A stretch of DNA of 9,075 nt from ANME-2 cluster archaeon (GCA_003601535.1 PIXW01000080.1:1-9075), one strand, 5' to 3'. Numbered from the stretch's first letter, positions 1 through 6,224 are shown. Notes: generated from the sequence alone by a model not told the origin. Translations and numbers: made by a program.

Positions 1-101
1 ACTCTCATACTATCCATAGAGTCGCGATATCTCTCACACTTCAGCATCAACATCTGCGTAGCATCTCGATTTTCATGGATTGTAGTGATCAGAAATTTCA
101 T
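1..101 (-). CDS. N-terminus of an unidentified leftward gene, cut by the window edge
   Basis: Reading leftward from an ATG at 101-99 the frame stays open to the window edge (33 codons, no stop). The peptide begins MKFLITTIHENRDATQMLML and continues with KCERYRDSM. It is mainly charged and helical-looking, with no signal peptide, so a cytosolic protein is likely. Support for the start: a TATA element at 135-146 lies about 38 bases upstream of this ATG, giving an expected transcription start near 115 and a leader of roughly 14 bases. No Shine-Dalgarno sequence is visible, which suits a short-leader archaeal transcript. I do not recognise the family from 33 residues. An open frame this short can occur by chance; the promoter spacing is the main reason to call it. 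Confidence 0.5.
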   Translation of the reverse strand, partial: MKFLITTIHENRDATQMLMLKCERYRDSMDSMR

Positions 102-134
102 ACTGGTTTGCGCAACGCGCCGATCAAATCGTAA

Positions 135-146
135 GGTTTATATACC
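135..146. promoter_or_regulatory. Near-palindromic archaeal TATA element, probably bidirectional
   Basis: GGTTTATATACC reads as GGTATATAAACC on the other strand, so both strands present a good TATA box with symmetrical GGT/ACC flanks. Placing transcription starts about 26 bases from the centre gives about 167 rightward, upstream of the 55-residue peptide gene, and about 115 leftward, just upstream of the ATG at 101. Both positions suit the flanking genes. The sequence is observed; use in both directions is inferred. Confidence 0.6.
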
Positions 147-151
147 ATGAT

Positions 152-165
152 CCCATTGAGATGGG
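152..165. repeat. Inverted repeat between TATA element and predicted start site (possible operator)
   Basis: CCCAT and ATGGG are separated by the four bases TGAG, a perfect 5-bp inverted repeat. It begins 6 bases beyond the TATA element and ends at about the expected rightward start site (about 167). A regulator bound there could block the rightward promoter. If transcription starts earlier it would instead be a small RNA hairpin. The symmetry is seen; the operator role is a guess. Confidence 0.35.
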
Positions 166-197
166 TGTTTTAAGTGTAACAACTTAATACGAAACAT

Positions 198-235
198 GAC
201 GCTGTTATGCGTCTGTCCCAACGGAAGTAAAGGGA
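198..235 (+). promoter_or_regulatory. Structured 5' leader of the peptide/surface-protein operon
   Basis: The predicted leader runs about 79 bases from about 167 to 245. Within it GACGC (198-202) and GCGTC (209-213) form a 5-bp stem around TGTTAT. TCCC (216-219) can then pair with GGGA (232-235), which includes the first bases of the Shine-Dalgarno sequence of the 55-residue ORF. That second pairing is only 4 bp and weak. The arrangement would allow control of translation, but no known riboswitch class is recognisable. Confidence 0.25.
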
Positions 236-245
236 GGTACAAACA

Positions 246-413
246 ATGGAAAGTATTGGTACCGTCATGGTAGGTATAACTGTGATACTGGCAGCGATGC
301 TGGTATCGGTGAATGGACAACCACCAACGAGAACACTCTCGCTTGGTGCAACAACGCTGGTAGGGGTGGTACTGCCGAGGGAGGGCGCTGTACATAATGC
401 CCGGATACAGTAG
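246..413 (+). CDS. 55-residue small membrane or secreted peptide
   Basis: This short gene encodes 55 residues starting MESIGTVMVGITVILAAM. GGAGGT at 233-238 lies 7 bases before the ATG, a near-ideal ribosome binding site. Residues 7-22 form one hydrophobic stretch that could be a transmembrane anchor or an uncleaved signal. The remainder is polar with a mildly hydrophobic patch around residues 38-43 (LVGVVL) and ends NARIQ. The TAG stop (411-413) shares its last base with the Shine-Dalgarno of the 624-residue gene, so the two are almost certainly co-transcribed and coupled. Function is unknown. It may be a small partner of the surface protein, or a leader peptide whose translation governs the downstream gene. 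The family is not recognised; the call rests on the binding site, spacing and hydrophobic profile. Confidence 0.65.
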   Translation: MESIGTVMVGITVILAAMLVSVNGQPPTRTLSLGATTLVGVVLPREGAVHNARIQ

Positions 414-420
414 GAGGTGA
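413..420 (+). promoter_or_regulatory. Shine-Dalgarno touching the upstream stop codon
   Basis: GGAGGTGA lies 6 bases before the ATG at 427 and begins on the last base of the TAG that ends the 55-residue ORF. It is an extended match to the 16S anti-Shine-Dalgarno. It fixes the start of the 624-residue gene at 427, or possibly the second ATG at 430, and indicates that ribosomes finishing the small ORF can reinitiate. Confidence 0.75.
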
Positions 421-426
421 AAAGAA

Positions 427-2301
427 ATGATGAAAAAGACAATATCGATTGTTGTCACAGCGATCTTTATCATCGGGCTCGCACCAACTGTAAGTGCGGA
501 TGAAGTTAACTTTAGCCAGATTGACTTCTATATAGATGGGGTGCCCATACTCAACTCGGAATGGGGTTCCGTGAATTTTACATTTACAGGACAGGAGCCC
601 GTCATGTATTTCAACCTGGCAGCCAACGGAAGCTGGCAAGTACAGAACATACCGGTGCTGAGCATCGAGGGTGAAGGTGTTAACCAGTCCATATCGTTTG
701 CTTTCGATCTTGGGGTTCCGTCGGGGACAGATGTAACCTCTATCAGTTACGGCTACACCTTCACCAACACAACGTTAGGCAGTATGCCTGCTGAAACGGG
801 GACCGCCGTGGTGTTTGATCAGGATGTTGTTATAAGCAGTGGTGCTGGAGGTGTAGCGATCCCACCGCTCCAACCCGCGAAACCGCTGGTTGGTGGCGCG
901 GCGGTCGGTGCAAAAAAACATGTACATGCTAACTTCCCCAATCAAGATTGTGGGTTGAGCGAGTGTTGTCCGGCAGCGGTGTCTAACAGCCTCAAGTTTC
1001 TTAACAAGAAACACAACATGGGACTGAATAACAATGGTCTCTCCATCGCAAAAATGAAAACCGCTACCAATTGGAACAAAGGGGGATGTTGGATTGATCC
1101 TGACTCCACCCGACCAGCCGGAGAGCGCAACGCATGGTGGGAAGACAAAAAGGCATACATGAAGATGAACAATATCCCGGTAACCACCCGGAAGATCGCT
1201 GACTTGTCCAAGCTGGCAGCTGAAATTGATAAGGGACAAGATATCGAGATCCAGGGTGACTGGCATACCGCAGCGGTTGTCGGCATTACGGACCTTGGTG
1301 GTGGCAAGTACAAAGTTGTCGTTGCTCATGATACCGATCAGGGCAACCCGGGTGGTACTATGACCCAATCAATCATCTACAACCCAGCGACCAAGAAGTT
1401 CGAGGGCAGTCCGGGTTTCTTCGACGGATCTTCTTTCAGGTACGCCGTTGTAGAATGCCCAGATGGGGTACCGGTACGTGAAACCTGGAAGCTACATCAA
1501 AATAAATATAGTGACTTCGCCACTGATCTTCACTTTAAGCTCTGGCAAAAGGAAGATAACATTGATGTGATTGGCTGGGTGGTTGATATTAGTCACTTCC
1601 CACGTTCAGATAGTCAGCGCGGTAATCAACCATTAAAATGGCACAAACGGGTAAATAATATGCCCGGACTTCCTAAAACGAAAGATCCTGACAATGGTCG
1701 GCATGCCGTAGATGTTACTGCAGATGGAGCCAACATCCCTCACTGTACATGGGTTACGGTTAAAGCCAAGTTCTGGCTAACACGCTGGAATACCAAGCGC
1801 ATATCAGGCGTTACATGGACTAAGGCTACGAATGAAACAAAAGCTATGCCTGACCATGGTTGGGACGTAGATTACCCAACGCCCGATCCTCAAAACACAG
1901 GGCAATATCTCCACAGGTTTACCATCACTAATGATGATGCCAGTGATACGCTTTGTATTAGCGGGTTAGCGTTCGATACAACCATGGATTGGTACGATGA
2001 TCTTGAAGGGATAAATTTTCCATCACCCTACGCTAACTTTAGCTTAGCACCTGGAGAGAGCTGGTCTACAGACATAACCACTTCAGGCGACCTTGTGGGA
2101 GGACACATCTATTTCAAATACGCCATAAATGATGACAGTGGTATCATTTCAGAAGATTGGGTGGACCATCCTGTTACTTTGCCACCGCCACCTCCACCCG
2201 TGGAAGAAGTTCCAGTTCCAGCGATTACACCACCTGGATTCTTATTGGCTCTTGTATCGCTGATGGTACTGGCTGTGATTGCAATGAAAAGAAAGAGATG
2301 A
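427..2301 (+). CDS. Secreted PGF-CTERM-type surface protein with C39/papain-like cysteine-peptidase signature
   Basis: The product has 624 residues. Residues 1-24 are a Sec signal peptide (KK, hydrophobic core 7-19, cleavage after TVSA). Residues 25-145 are beta-rich. The central part carries QDCGLSECCPAAVSNSL (173-189), resembling the Gln and CGPAA catalytic-helix motif of C39/papain-fold peptidases with C180 in the nucleophile position. H280 (GDWHTAAVVG) and D302 (AHDTDQG) complete a possible triad. Two further regions, about 350-480 and 485-585, look like beta-sandwich modules. A proline run (585-591) precedes TPPGF (601-605), a hydrophobic helix and the tail KRKR, the layout of a PGF-CTERM archaeosortase substrate. 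The protein is therefore exported, trimmed and probably lipid-anchored. Peptidase activity is inferred; an inactive or binding version is possible. Base usage differs from the rest of the window (far fewer GATC). It follows and is coupled to the 55-residue ORF. Confidence 0.85.
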   Translation: MMKKTISIVVTAIFIIGLAPTVSADEVNFSQIDFYIDGVPILNSEWGSVNFTFTGQEPVMYFNLAANGSWQVQNIPVLSIEGEGVNQSISFAFDLGVPSGTDVTSISYGYTFTNTTLGSMPAETGTAVVFDQDVVISSGAGGVAIPPLQPAKPLVGGAAVGAKKHVHANFPNQDCGLSECCPAAVSNSLKFLNKKHNMGLNNNGLSIAKMKTATNWNKGGCWIDPDSTRPAGERNAWWEDKKAYMKMNNIPVTTRKIADLSKLAAEIDKGQDIEIQGDWHTAAVVGITDLGGGKYKVVVAHDTDQGNPGGTMTQSIIYNPATKKFEGSPGFFDGSSFRYAVVECPDGVPVRETWKLHQNKYSDFATDLHFKLWQKEDNIDVIGWVVDISHFPRSDSQRGNQPLKWHKRVNNMPGLPKTKDPDNGRHAVDVTADGANIPHCTWVTVKAKFWLTRWNTKRISGVTWTKATNETKAMPDHGWDVDYPTPDPQNTGQYLHRFTITNDDASDTLCISGLAFDTTMDWYDDLEGINFPSPYANFSLAPGESWSTDITTSGDLVGGHIYFKYAINDDSGIISEDWVDHPVTLPPPPPPVEEVPVPAITPPGFLLALVSLMVLAVIAMKRKR

Positions 2302-2334
2302 AGCCAGCGAACAACTGGCTTCGTTTTATTTTTT
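2300..2334. terminator. Hairpin plus T-tract terminator, overlapping the stop codon
   Basis: GAAGCCAG (2300-2307) and CTGGCTTC (2315-2322) form a perfect 8-bp stem with a 7-base loop, followed rightward by GTTTTATTTTTT (2323-2334). The stem includes the last two bases of the TGA stop. On the opposite strand the same hairpin is followed by a pyrimidine-rich ATCTCTTTCTTTTC, so it may also stop transcripts from leftward sepS. T-tracts are the main archaeal termination signal. Confidence 0.75.
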
Positions 2335-2536
2335 AAAAACTTCGGCTGGACAAAAGCAGAAGAAGTGAACGAGGAAGCAATAGATAACAATCCTCTTTTT
2401 TCTTTTTAGAAAGGCTTTAAATAATGATGATGCTCTACCACAAATAAGTTAAGGTTTAAATCAGCACTGAGGTATCACGGATGGTAGGGAAGTCTTACTT
2501 TGATTCGAAAACCAGAAAGACCTGATATCCGCACAA
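2335..2536. other. Gene-free convergent intergenic stretch
   Basis: About 200 bases between two convergent genes, with no convincing gene. There is a second T-rich tract on the plus strand at 2396-2407, which could be a backup terminator. There are also two TATA-like, internally palindromic TTTAAA boxes (2416-2423 and 2455-2461). Open frames here are at most about 14 codons. No tRNA T-loop or other known RNA signature was found. Confidence 0.5.
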
Positions 2537-4144
2537 TCACACAACCCTCATCCGCACCGTGGTAAAAACAGGTCCGCGAATATCGATCTTCTTATTATTG
2601 GACGTGATCCACCGGTTCGCATGAGGCTTGATCTCGATATTGATCTCCGAAGGCACCTTCACGCCCCTGACCCTTGTCTCGCAATCACTGCCGCATCTTG
2701 CCGCATTCTCGATCTCATGAGCAGCCTCTGCAGCGAATGCATCGATGAATCTGAAACCGGCAGGAACGCCCTCTCTTAATACGGTATCCCATCTCTCTGT
2801 GCGCGGTACTCCCATAACATTGCCATCGTGAACCATGACCTCGTTCATCGCCGCAGGACCGCACAATTTCGTATTCTCTTCAGGTTCGACGACCATGACC
2901 CGGACACGATGCCCGAACAACTCACCTTCGTAAGCCAGATACTCACACGGACTCGGATCACTGCCGTGCTGCTCACAGACCTGTACGATCGCGTGCTCTA
3001 TCGCAATCCCTGCATCGTGCACGGGCGATCGCTCGATTCCGACCGATGATGCAAGTTCATGGTCTGTCATTGTGAACTCGTAGAACTGCGGATACGATAA
3101 CGATCTGACATCATCTGACCTATGAAGAATCATTGCGAGCCGCTCCACACCAAGACCAAGATTCATCACAGGATACGGGATATCATAAGCAGCAAGCGCT
3201 ATCGGCGAGTACATGCCAAAGGTGGCGACCTCGATCCAGCCATCCGCATATTTCGTGTTCGAGCCATGCAGGTCTGGATGGTATGCATACACCTCGATCT
3301 GGGTATCAGGTACATAGTACTTGCTTCGCTTCTCGTCTGGCTGGAATCTGAAACTTTCGAATCCGAATTGAGATAACAAAGCATAAGACACCGCTTTTCC
3401 ATAATCGACAGTGACATCTTCTCCCATTACAACGCATGAGGCTGAATGATACGCCATCAATCTCGATGCATCCTCTGACTGCTCCCTGCGGAAGCACCTG
3501 TCGACAGAGAAGAGTCTCAATGGAATCTCTCTTCGATCGACCAGCGAGGATAGCGTGATGAACCAGCCAGACGTCATATGGCTGCGCAGCGTCTTTGTTG
3601 TCGGTTCCGGAACCAGTTCCCTGAACTCCGGGAAGACAGAATCGATCATCTCCACAATCCTTGAATCGGTGGTACCAAGCTCTCTTGAGAGCACCAGAAC
3701 CAGATCATCGCCCTCGATCTCTCCTTTCTTGTATGAGTGCAGCACCTGTTTGATCGTTTCAATCTCATCCCTGTCCAGTTCCCTGCCGGTGATATCGTTG
3801 ATTCTCGCAATCCGTTCATCCGAGAGCCCAACATCAGGACGCGGCAGCCCTGCAAGATAGAAACACCGGTCCAGAACAGCAAGCGCCTCCGAACCGAACT
3901 GGCGGCGCACCTCCCGATCCTCGACGATCACCGGATTCATCGTCTCCTCAAAACCCATTCTCAGATATGCTTCCCTGAGAAGATGCACCGTCTCAAAGAT
4001 CGGATGCGTCTTTCCATAATCGAATGCGAGTCTTGGATATGTCTGGTTGATCCCTGGAACCGGGATCGTTTCCCTGCCAAGATTCCACGTCTTCTCAAAG
4101 TCCTGTGCTGCTGATTTCCTGATCGCATCGAGATTGAACTTCAT
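2537..4144 (-). CDS. sepS: O-phosphoseryl-tRNA(Cys) synthetase (SepRS)
   Basis: A class II aminoacyl-tRNA synthetase that charges tRNA(Cys) with O-phosphoserine. SepCysS (not in this window) then converts Sep-tRNA to Cys-tRNA. Starting at the ATG ending at 4144, the protein is 535 residues, the usual SepRS length (about 535), beginning MKFNLDAIRK. Class II motif 2 is visible at about 212-225 (FSVDRCFRREQSED) and motif 3 at 330-341 (GLGVERLAMILH). HMTSGW (189-194) and YHSAS (232-236) supply T191, S234 and S236, which match the phosphate-contacting Thr188, Ser231 and Ser233 of characterised SepRS with a constant offset of 3. A TTG at 4165 and an ATG at 4147 are in frame upstream, and GAGG at 4163-4160 could serve 4147. 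I prefer 4144 because family members start MKF. The enzyme is typical of methanogens, Archaeoglobus and relatives. The gene diverges from the PAP2-kinase fusion. Confidence 0.96.
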   Translation of the reverse strand: MKFNLDAIRKSAAQDFEKTWNLGRETIPVPGINQTYPRLAFDYGKTHPIFETVHLLREAYLRMGFEETMNPVIVEDREVRRQFGSEALAVLDRCFYLAGLPRPDVGLSDERIARINDITGRELDRDEIETIKQVLHSYKKGEIEGDDLVLVLSRELGTTDSRIVEMIDSVFPEFRELVPEPTTKTLRSHMTSGWFITLSSLVDRREIPLRLFSVDRCFRREQSEDASRLMAYHSASCVVMGEDVTVDYGKAVSYALLSQFGFESFRFQPDEKRSKYYVPDTQIEVYAYHPDLHGSNTKYADGWIEVATFGMYSPIALAAYDIPYPVMNLGLGVERLAMILHRSDDVRSLSYPQFYEFTMTDHELASSVGIERSPVHDAGIAIEHAIVQVCEQHGSDPSPCEYLAYEGELFGHRVRVMVVEPEENTKLCGPAAMNEVMVHDGNVMGVPRTERWDTVLREGVPAGFRFIDAFAAEAAHEIENAARCGSDCETRVRGVKVPSEINIEIKPHANRWITSNNKKIDIRGPVFTTVRMRVV

Positions 4145-4147
4145 CAT

Positions 4148-4205
4148 GCCTGAGTTTATCCTCAATCACAGTTAAACGATCTGATGTGCACAATGGAAAT
4201 ATGTA
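4148..4205. promoter_or_regulatory. Very short divergent promoter region of sepS and the PAP2-kinase gene
   Basis: Only about 40-55 bases separate the two start codons, so the promoters must overlap each other or the coding ends. The best leftward box is ACATATTT (4205-4198 on the minus strand), about 50 bases before the sepS ATG. The best rightward candidate is AGTTTATC (4153-4160). Neither is strong and no clear operator is seen. Confidence 0.25.
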
Positions 4206-5244
4206 CACTGGATCGCCATTACTTTTAACTATATCATACTATGTAAGTCAATCAATTTATCTATTTTCAGCAGCAGTGGTCATTCTAACAGCAAAAAGGG
4301 AAGGGATGAAGCAGGGGATTTACAGTATAGCGATACTTGTTCTTGCGGGCGCGATCAGCATCATGCTAAAAGACGTATTCAGACTCCCGAGACCTGCCGG
4401 ATGTGTGCCGGATACGATCGGAAGGTATGGATTCCCGAGTACGCACACCTCAGTAAGTTTTGCAGGAGCATCTCTTTTAAACATCAGAATACTCTATCTG
4501 TGGGCATCCCTGATCGCACTGAGCAGAATCGTACTCGGTGTGCATCACATCCACGACATTGTCGGAGGGTTACTGCTGGGTCTTCTTCTTGGAACATCTG
4601 CAAGAGCGTATCAGAAAGATATATGCGGCGTCTTGAACGAGAAGCAGGTATTTGAGATCAGGAGAAAGACGTTTCATATCATCTTTGGCGCGCTCACCGG
4701 AGCCATGATATACCTTCTGCCGGAATTAACAGTGATTTCGATTCTTCTTTTAATCCTCTTCTCTTCCATTCTGTCTTCGATATTTGTAAAACAGGGTGTC
4801 AGGATACCTCTTCTCTCGTGGGTCACTGGTCTTTTCGAGAGAGAGCAGGACCTTGAATACATGCCTATGAAAGGCTCAATCTTCTTCACCTTAGGCGCGC
4901 TCTGTTCGGTGATTGTCTTCTCAAGAGAGATCGCTTCGGCATCTGTGCTGATTCTCGCGTTCGGGGATGGCGCTGCCACGATTGTCGGGGTTACTGCAGG
5001 AAGAACAAAACACCTGCATAACATTAAAAAATCACTTGAAGGCTCTATCAGCGGGCTTATCGCAGGTTTTTTCGGAGCTGCTCTGCTCCTGCCATCCGGA
5101 CTGGCATTTGCAGGGGCACTCGCAGGTACGATCATCGAATCATTCGATCTCCGGGTGGGACCTCTGGCTATCGATGACAATCTGCTGATTCCCATAACCT
5201 GTGGAGCAGTTATGACGCTTCTGCCAGCGCTGACCCACTGGTGA
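4186..5244 (+). CDS. Membrane fusion: PAP2 lipid-phosphate phosphatase plus dolichol/phytol-kinase-like CTP-dependent kinase domain
   Basis: The product has 352 residues and many transmembrane segments. Residues 1-140 are a PAP2 phosphatase with all three motifs: K62-x6-R69-P70 (KDVFRLPRP), PSTH (84-87; usually PSGH) and SRIVLGVHHIHD (113-124), giving catalytic H87, H120 and D124. Residues 155-352 match the SEC59/dolichol kinase-phytol kinase family: EIRRKTFHIIFG (157-168), EYMPMKGS (224-231), FGDGAATIVG (259-268), KKSLEGS (281-287) and DDNLLIPI (330-337). By family, the first domain would dephosphorylate polyprenyl or lipid (pyro)phosphate and the second would phosphorylate a polyprenol or similar alcohol from CTP. 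Together these could recycle the dolichyl-phosphate carrier for glycosylation, but the substrate is inferred. The start is uncertain: GTG 4186 gives this frame, while ATG 4201 would remove five residues. Neither has a clear Shine-Dalgarno. Neighbouring genes do not fix the role. Confidence 0.85.
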   Translation: MHNGNMYTGSPLLLTISYYVSQSIYLFSAAVVILTAKREGMKQGIYSIAILVLAGAISIMLKDVFRLPRPAGCVPDTIGRYGFPSTHTSVSFAGASLLNIRILYLWASLIALSRIVLGVHHIHDIVGGLLLGLLLGTSARAYQKDICGVLNEKQVFEIRRKTFHIIFGALTGAMIYLLPELTVISILLLILFSSILSSIFVKQGVRIPLLSWVTGLFEREQDLEYMPMKGSIFFTLGALCSVIVFSREIASASVLILAFGDGAATIVGVTAGRTKHLHNIKKSLEGSISGLIAGFFGAALLLPSGLAFAGALAGTIIESFDLRVGPLAIDDNLLIPITCGAVMTLLPALTHW

Positions 5245-5260
5245 CCGTTCTCTCGAGGAG

Positions 5261-5276
5261 GAAAGGTATATAAATA
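5261..5276 (+). promoter_or_regulatory. Strong archaeal promoter (BRE + TATA) of the zinc ribbon-DUF2117 operon
   Basis: Purine-rich GAAAGG (5261-5266), a good BRE, is followed directly by TATATAAATA (5267-5276). Transcription is expected to start near 5298, just ahead of GGAGGCG (5300-5306), the ribosome binding site of the zinc-ribbon gene at 5314. It is the cleanest promoter in the window, and the only strong one seen before 7363. Confidence 0.75.
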
Positions 5277-5313
5277 ACCATGACAACCATCGATGACATG
5301 GAGGCGAACCATC

Positions 5314-5466
5314 ATGTGTAGCGTTGGTGATGTTACCGCAATCGATGTGAAAACACTCACGGCAAACGAGTACGAATGCATGGATTGCGGCAACAAGTTC
5401 AAAGGAATTGGGAAAAAAGTGACATGCCCGTCCTGCAAATCGAGCAATGTTAGAAAGATCAACTGA
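5314..5466 (+). CDS. 50-residue zinc-ribbon protein
   Basis: A complete 50-residue protein starting MCSVGDVTAIDV. Two knuckles, CMDC (22-25) and CPSC (38-41), are separated by 12 residues with an FKGIGKK linker. This is a classic four-cysteine zinc ribbon, so it probably binds Zn and acts in nucleic-acid or protein contact, or as a small metal carrier. GGAGG at 5300-5304 with a 9-base gap fixes the start; an in-frame ATG at 5293 lies upstream of that site and is unlikely. It is the first gene after the strong promoter, and its last 20 bases overlap the 159-residue gene in another frame. The fold is confident from the cysteine spacing, but the biological role is unknown. Confidence 0.85.
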   Translation: MCSVGDVTAIDVKTLTANEYECMDCGNKFKGIGKKVTCPSCKSSNVRKIN

Positions 5467-5926
5467 GATCATCGAGATCGATTTCGATGAGATTCTATAT
5501 CTCCGTGGAGAGCATGGTGTGATCGGTATCGTGAAAGCAGGTACTGGACAGTGGTTCATCGAAACAGATGATTCCGAGATTGTATTGTTCACAGATGAGG
5601 ATGATCTCTTCGTTGCGTCAGGATTTGGCACGGATGAGCAGATGATCGAAGGGGTCAGATGCATGTTGTACCTTGTAAGGGAGATCGGCTCTCCACTGAT
5701 CGCTCTTCCCAGGAATCATCCCGCATCCGGCAGGTTGAGGATTGTTGTGTCTGCTGGTGAACGAACCACCATCGATTGCAAAATCAAGCCAGGAACACAC
5801 CCTGAACAGGATGTGCTGTGTGGCATGGAGGAGTTCGACGGGATGCGGATCACAGGAGTGAGAGGTGGTGTGCAACTACAGAACATCGACCTCGGCAAGA
5901 TTGATATAAGAAGATCGAGAATATGA
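5447..5926 (+). CDS. Unrecognised 159-residue acidic protein of the zinc ribbon-DUF2117 operon
   Basis: The product has 159 residues and no signal peptide or membrane segment, so it is probably cytosolic. Residues 8-60 alternate short hydrophobic and acidic runs, as in a small beta-rich domain, including WFIETDDSEIVLFTDEDD (36-53). Residues 62-80 look helical. Residues 83-158 carry ALPRNHPASGRLRIVVSAG (86-104), a CKIKPGTHPEQD patch (111-122) and end in a basic IRRSRI. Cysteines at 72, 111 and 125 are isolated and form no CxxC motif. The ATG at 5447 overlaps the zinc-ribbon gene by 20 bases and has no Shine-Dalgarno, so translation probably depends on coupling; a later start cannot be excluded. 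It ends 7 bases before the DUF2098 gene. I do not recognise the family. The open frame, base usage like its neighbours and tight packing make it a real gene. Confidence 0.8.
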   Translation: MLERSTEIIEIDFDEILYLRGEHGVIGIVKAGTGQWFIETDDSEIVLFTDEDDLFVASGFGTDEQMIEGVRCMLYLVREIGSPLIALPRNHPASGRLRIVVSAGERTTIDCKIKPGTHPEQDVLCGMEEFDGMRITGVRGGVQLQNIDLGKIDIRRSRI

Positions 5927-5933
5927 GGATCGT

Positions 5934-6224
5934 ATGAATGGAGATATAGAGGTCGGAAGCACGGTTCGATACACTAATACAGGCACGATCGGCAAGGTGA
6001 AGAGGTTCGAGGAGAGAGACCATGAAACATGGGCGCTTGTTGACAGCACCGGGATGTGGTACAGCACAGAAGCACTCGAACTGCTCGGAGCCGAGGTCGA
6101 AAAGAAGGAATGGAACAAGGAATTGTCGCTGGAAGACCTGAAACGTCTGGAAGAACGTAAACTGGACAGCATTTCTCATGCTCAGCAGATACTGGAAGCT
6201 GAACTGTGTGAGAGTGGTGGATGA
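5934..6224 (+). CDS. DUF2098 family protein
   Basis: The product has 96 residues. The N-terminal 50 residues match the DUF2098 pattern: GSTVRYTNTGTIGKVKRF (8-25), then WALVDSTGMWY (33-43). This looks like a small SH3- or KOW-like beta barrel. Residues 55-92 are charged and helical, probably a coiled coil (KKEWNKELSLEDLKRLEE, then a heptad-like stretch to 90). The family is uncharacterised and I know it mainly from methanogen genomes. The ATG is placed by TGAGG (5924-5928), which overlaps the stop of the upstream gene, with a 5-base gap. The stop overlaps the DUF2117 start in an ATGA junction. Family assignment is from memory of the motif rather than a search. Confidence 0.8.
   Translation: MNGDIEVGSTVRYTNTGTIGKVKRFEERDHETWALVDSTGMWYSTEALELLGAEVEKKEWNKELSLEDLKRLEERKLDSISHAQQILEAELCESGG

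Noticed and set aside
138..1368. Several long leftward open frames (111, 124, 197 and 123 residues).
   Set aside because: They lie antisense to the small peptide and the 624-residue gene, have low-complexity or Cys/Ser/His-rich translations and no start signals.
2424..2470. Box C/D-like sRNA: ATGATGA (2424-2430) and CTGA (2467-2470) at about the usual distance.
   Set aside because: No convincing D' or C' box between them, the flanks cannot form a terminal stem, and the nearest TATA-like box abuts the C box, so a transcript from it would start too late to include it.
2498..2515. Possible tRNA T-arm remnant (GATTCGAAAACC).
   Set aside because: The T-loop consensus and an acceptor stem are missing, and no anticodon or D arm can be built upstream.
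3555..4114. Rightward frames of 101 and 125 residues inside sepS.
   Set aside because: They are opposite-strand shadows of conserved SepRS sequence and have no ribosome binding site.
4674..5462. 262-residue leftward frame across the kinase domain.
   Set aside because: It is antisense to clear SEC59-like motifs, runs through the strong operon promoter and into the zinc-ribbon gene, and resembles no known protein.
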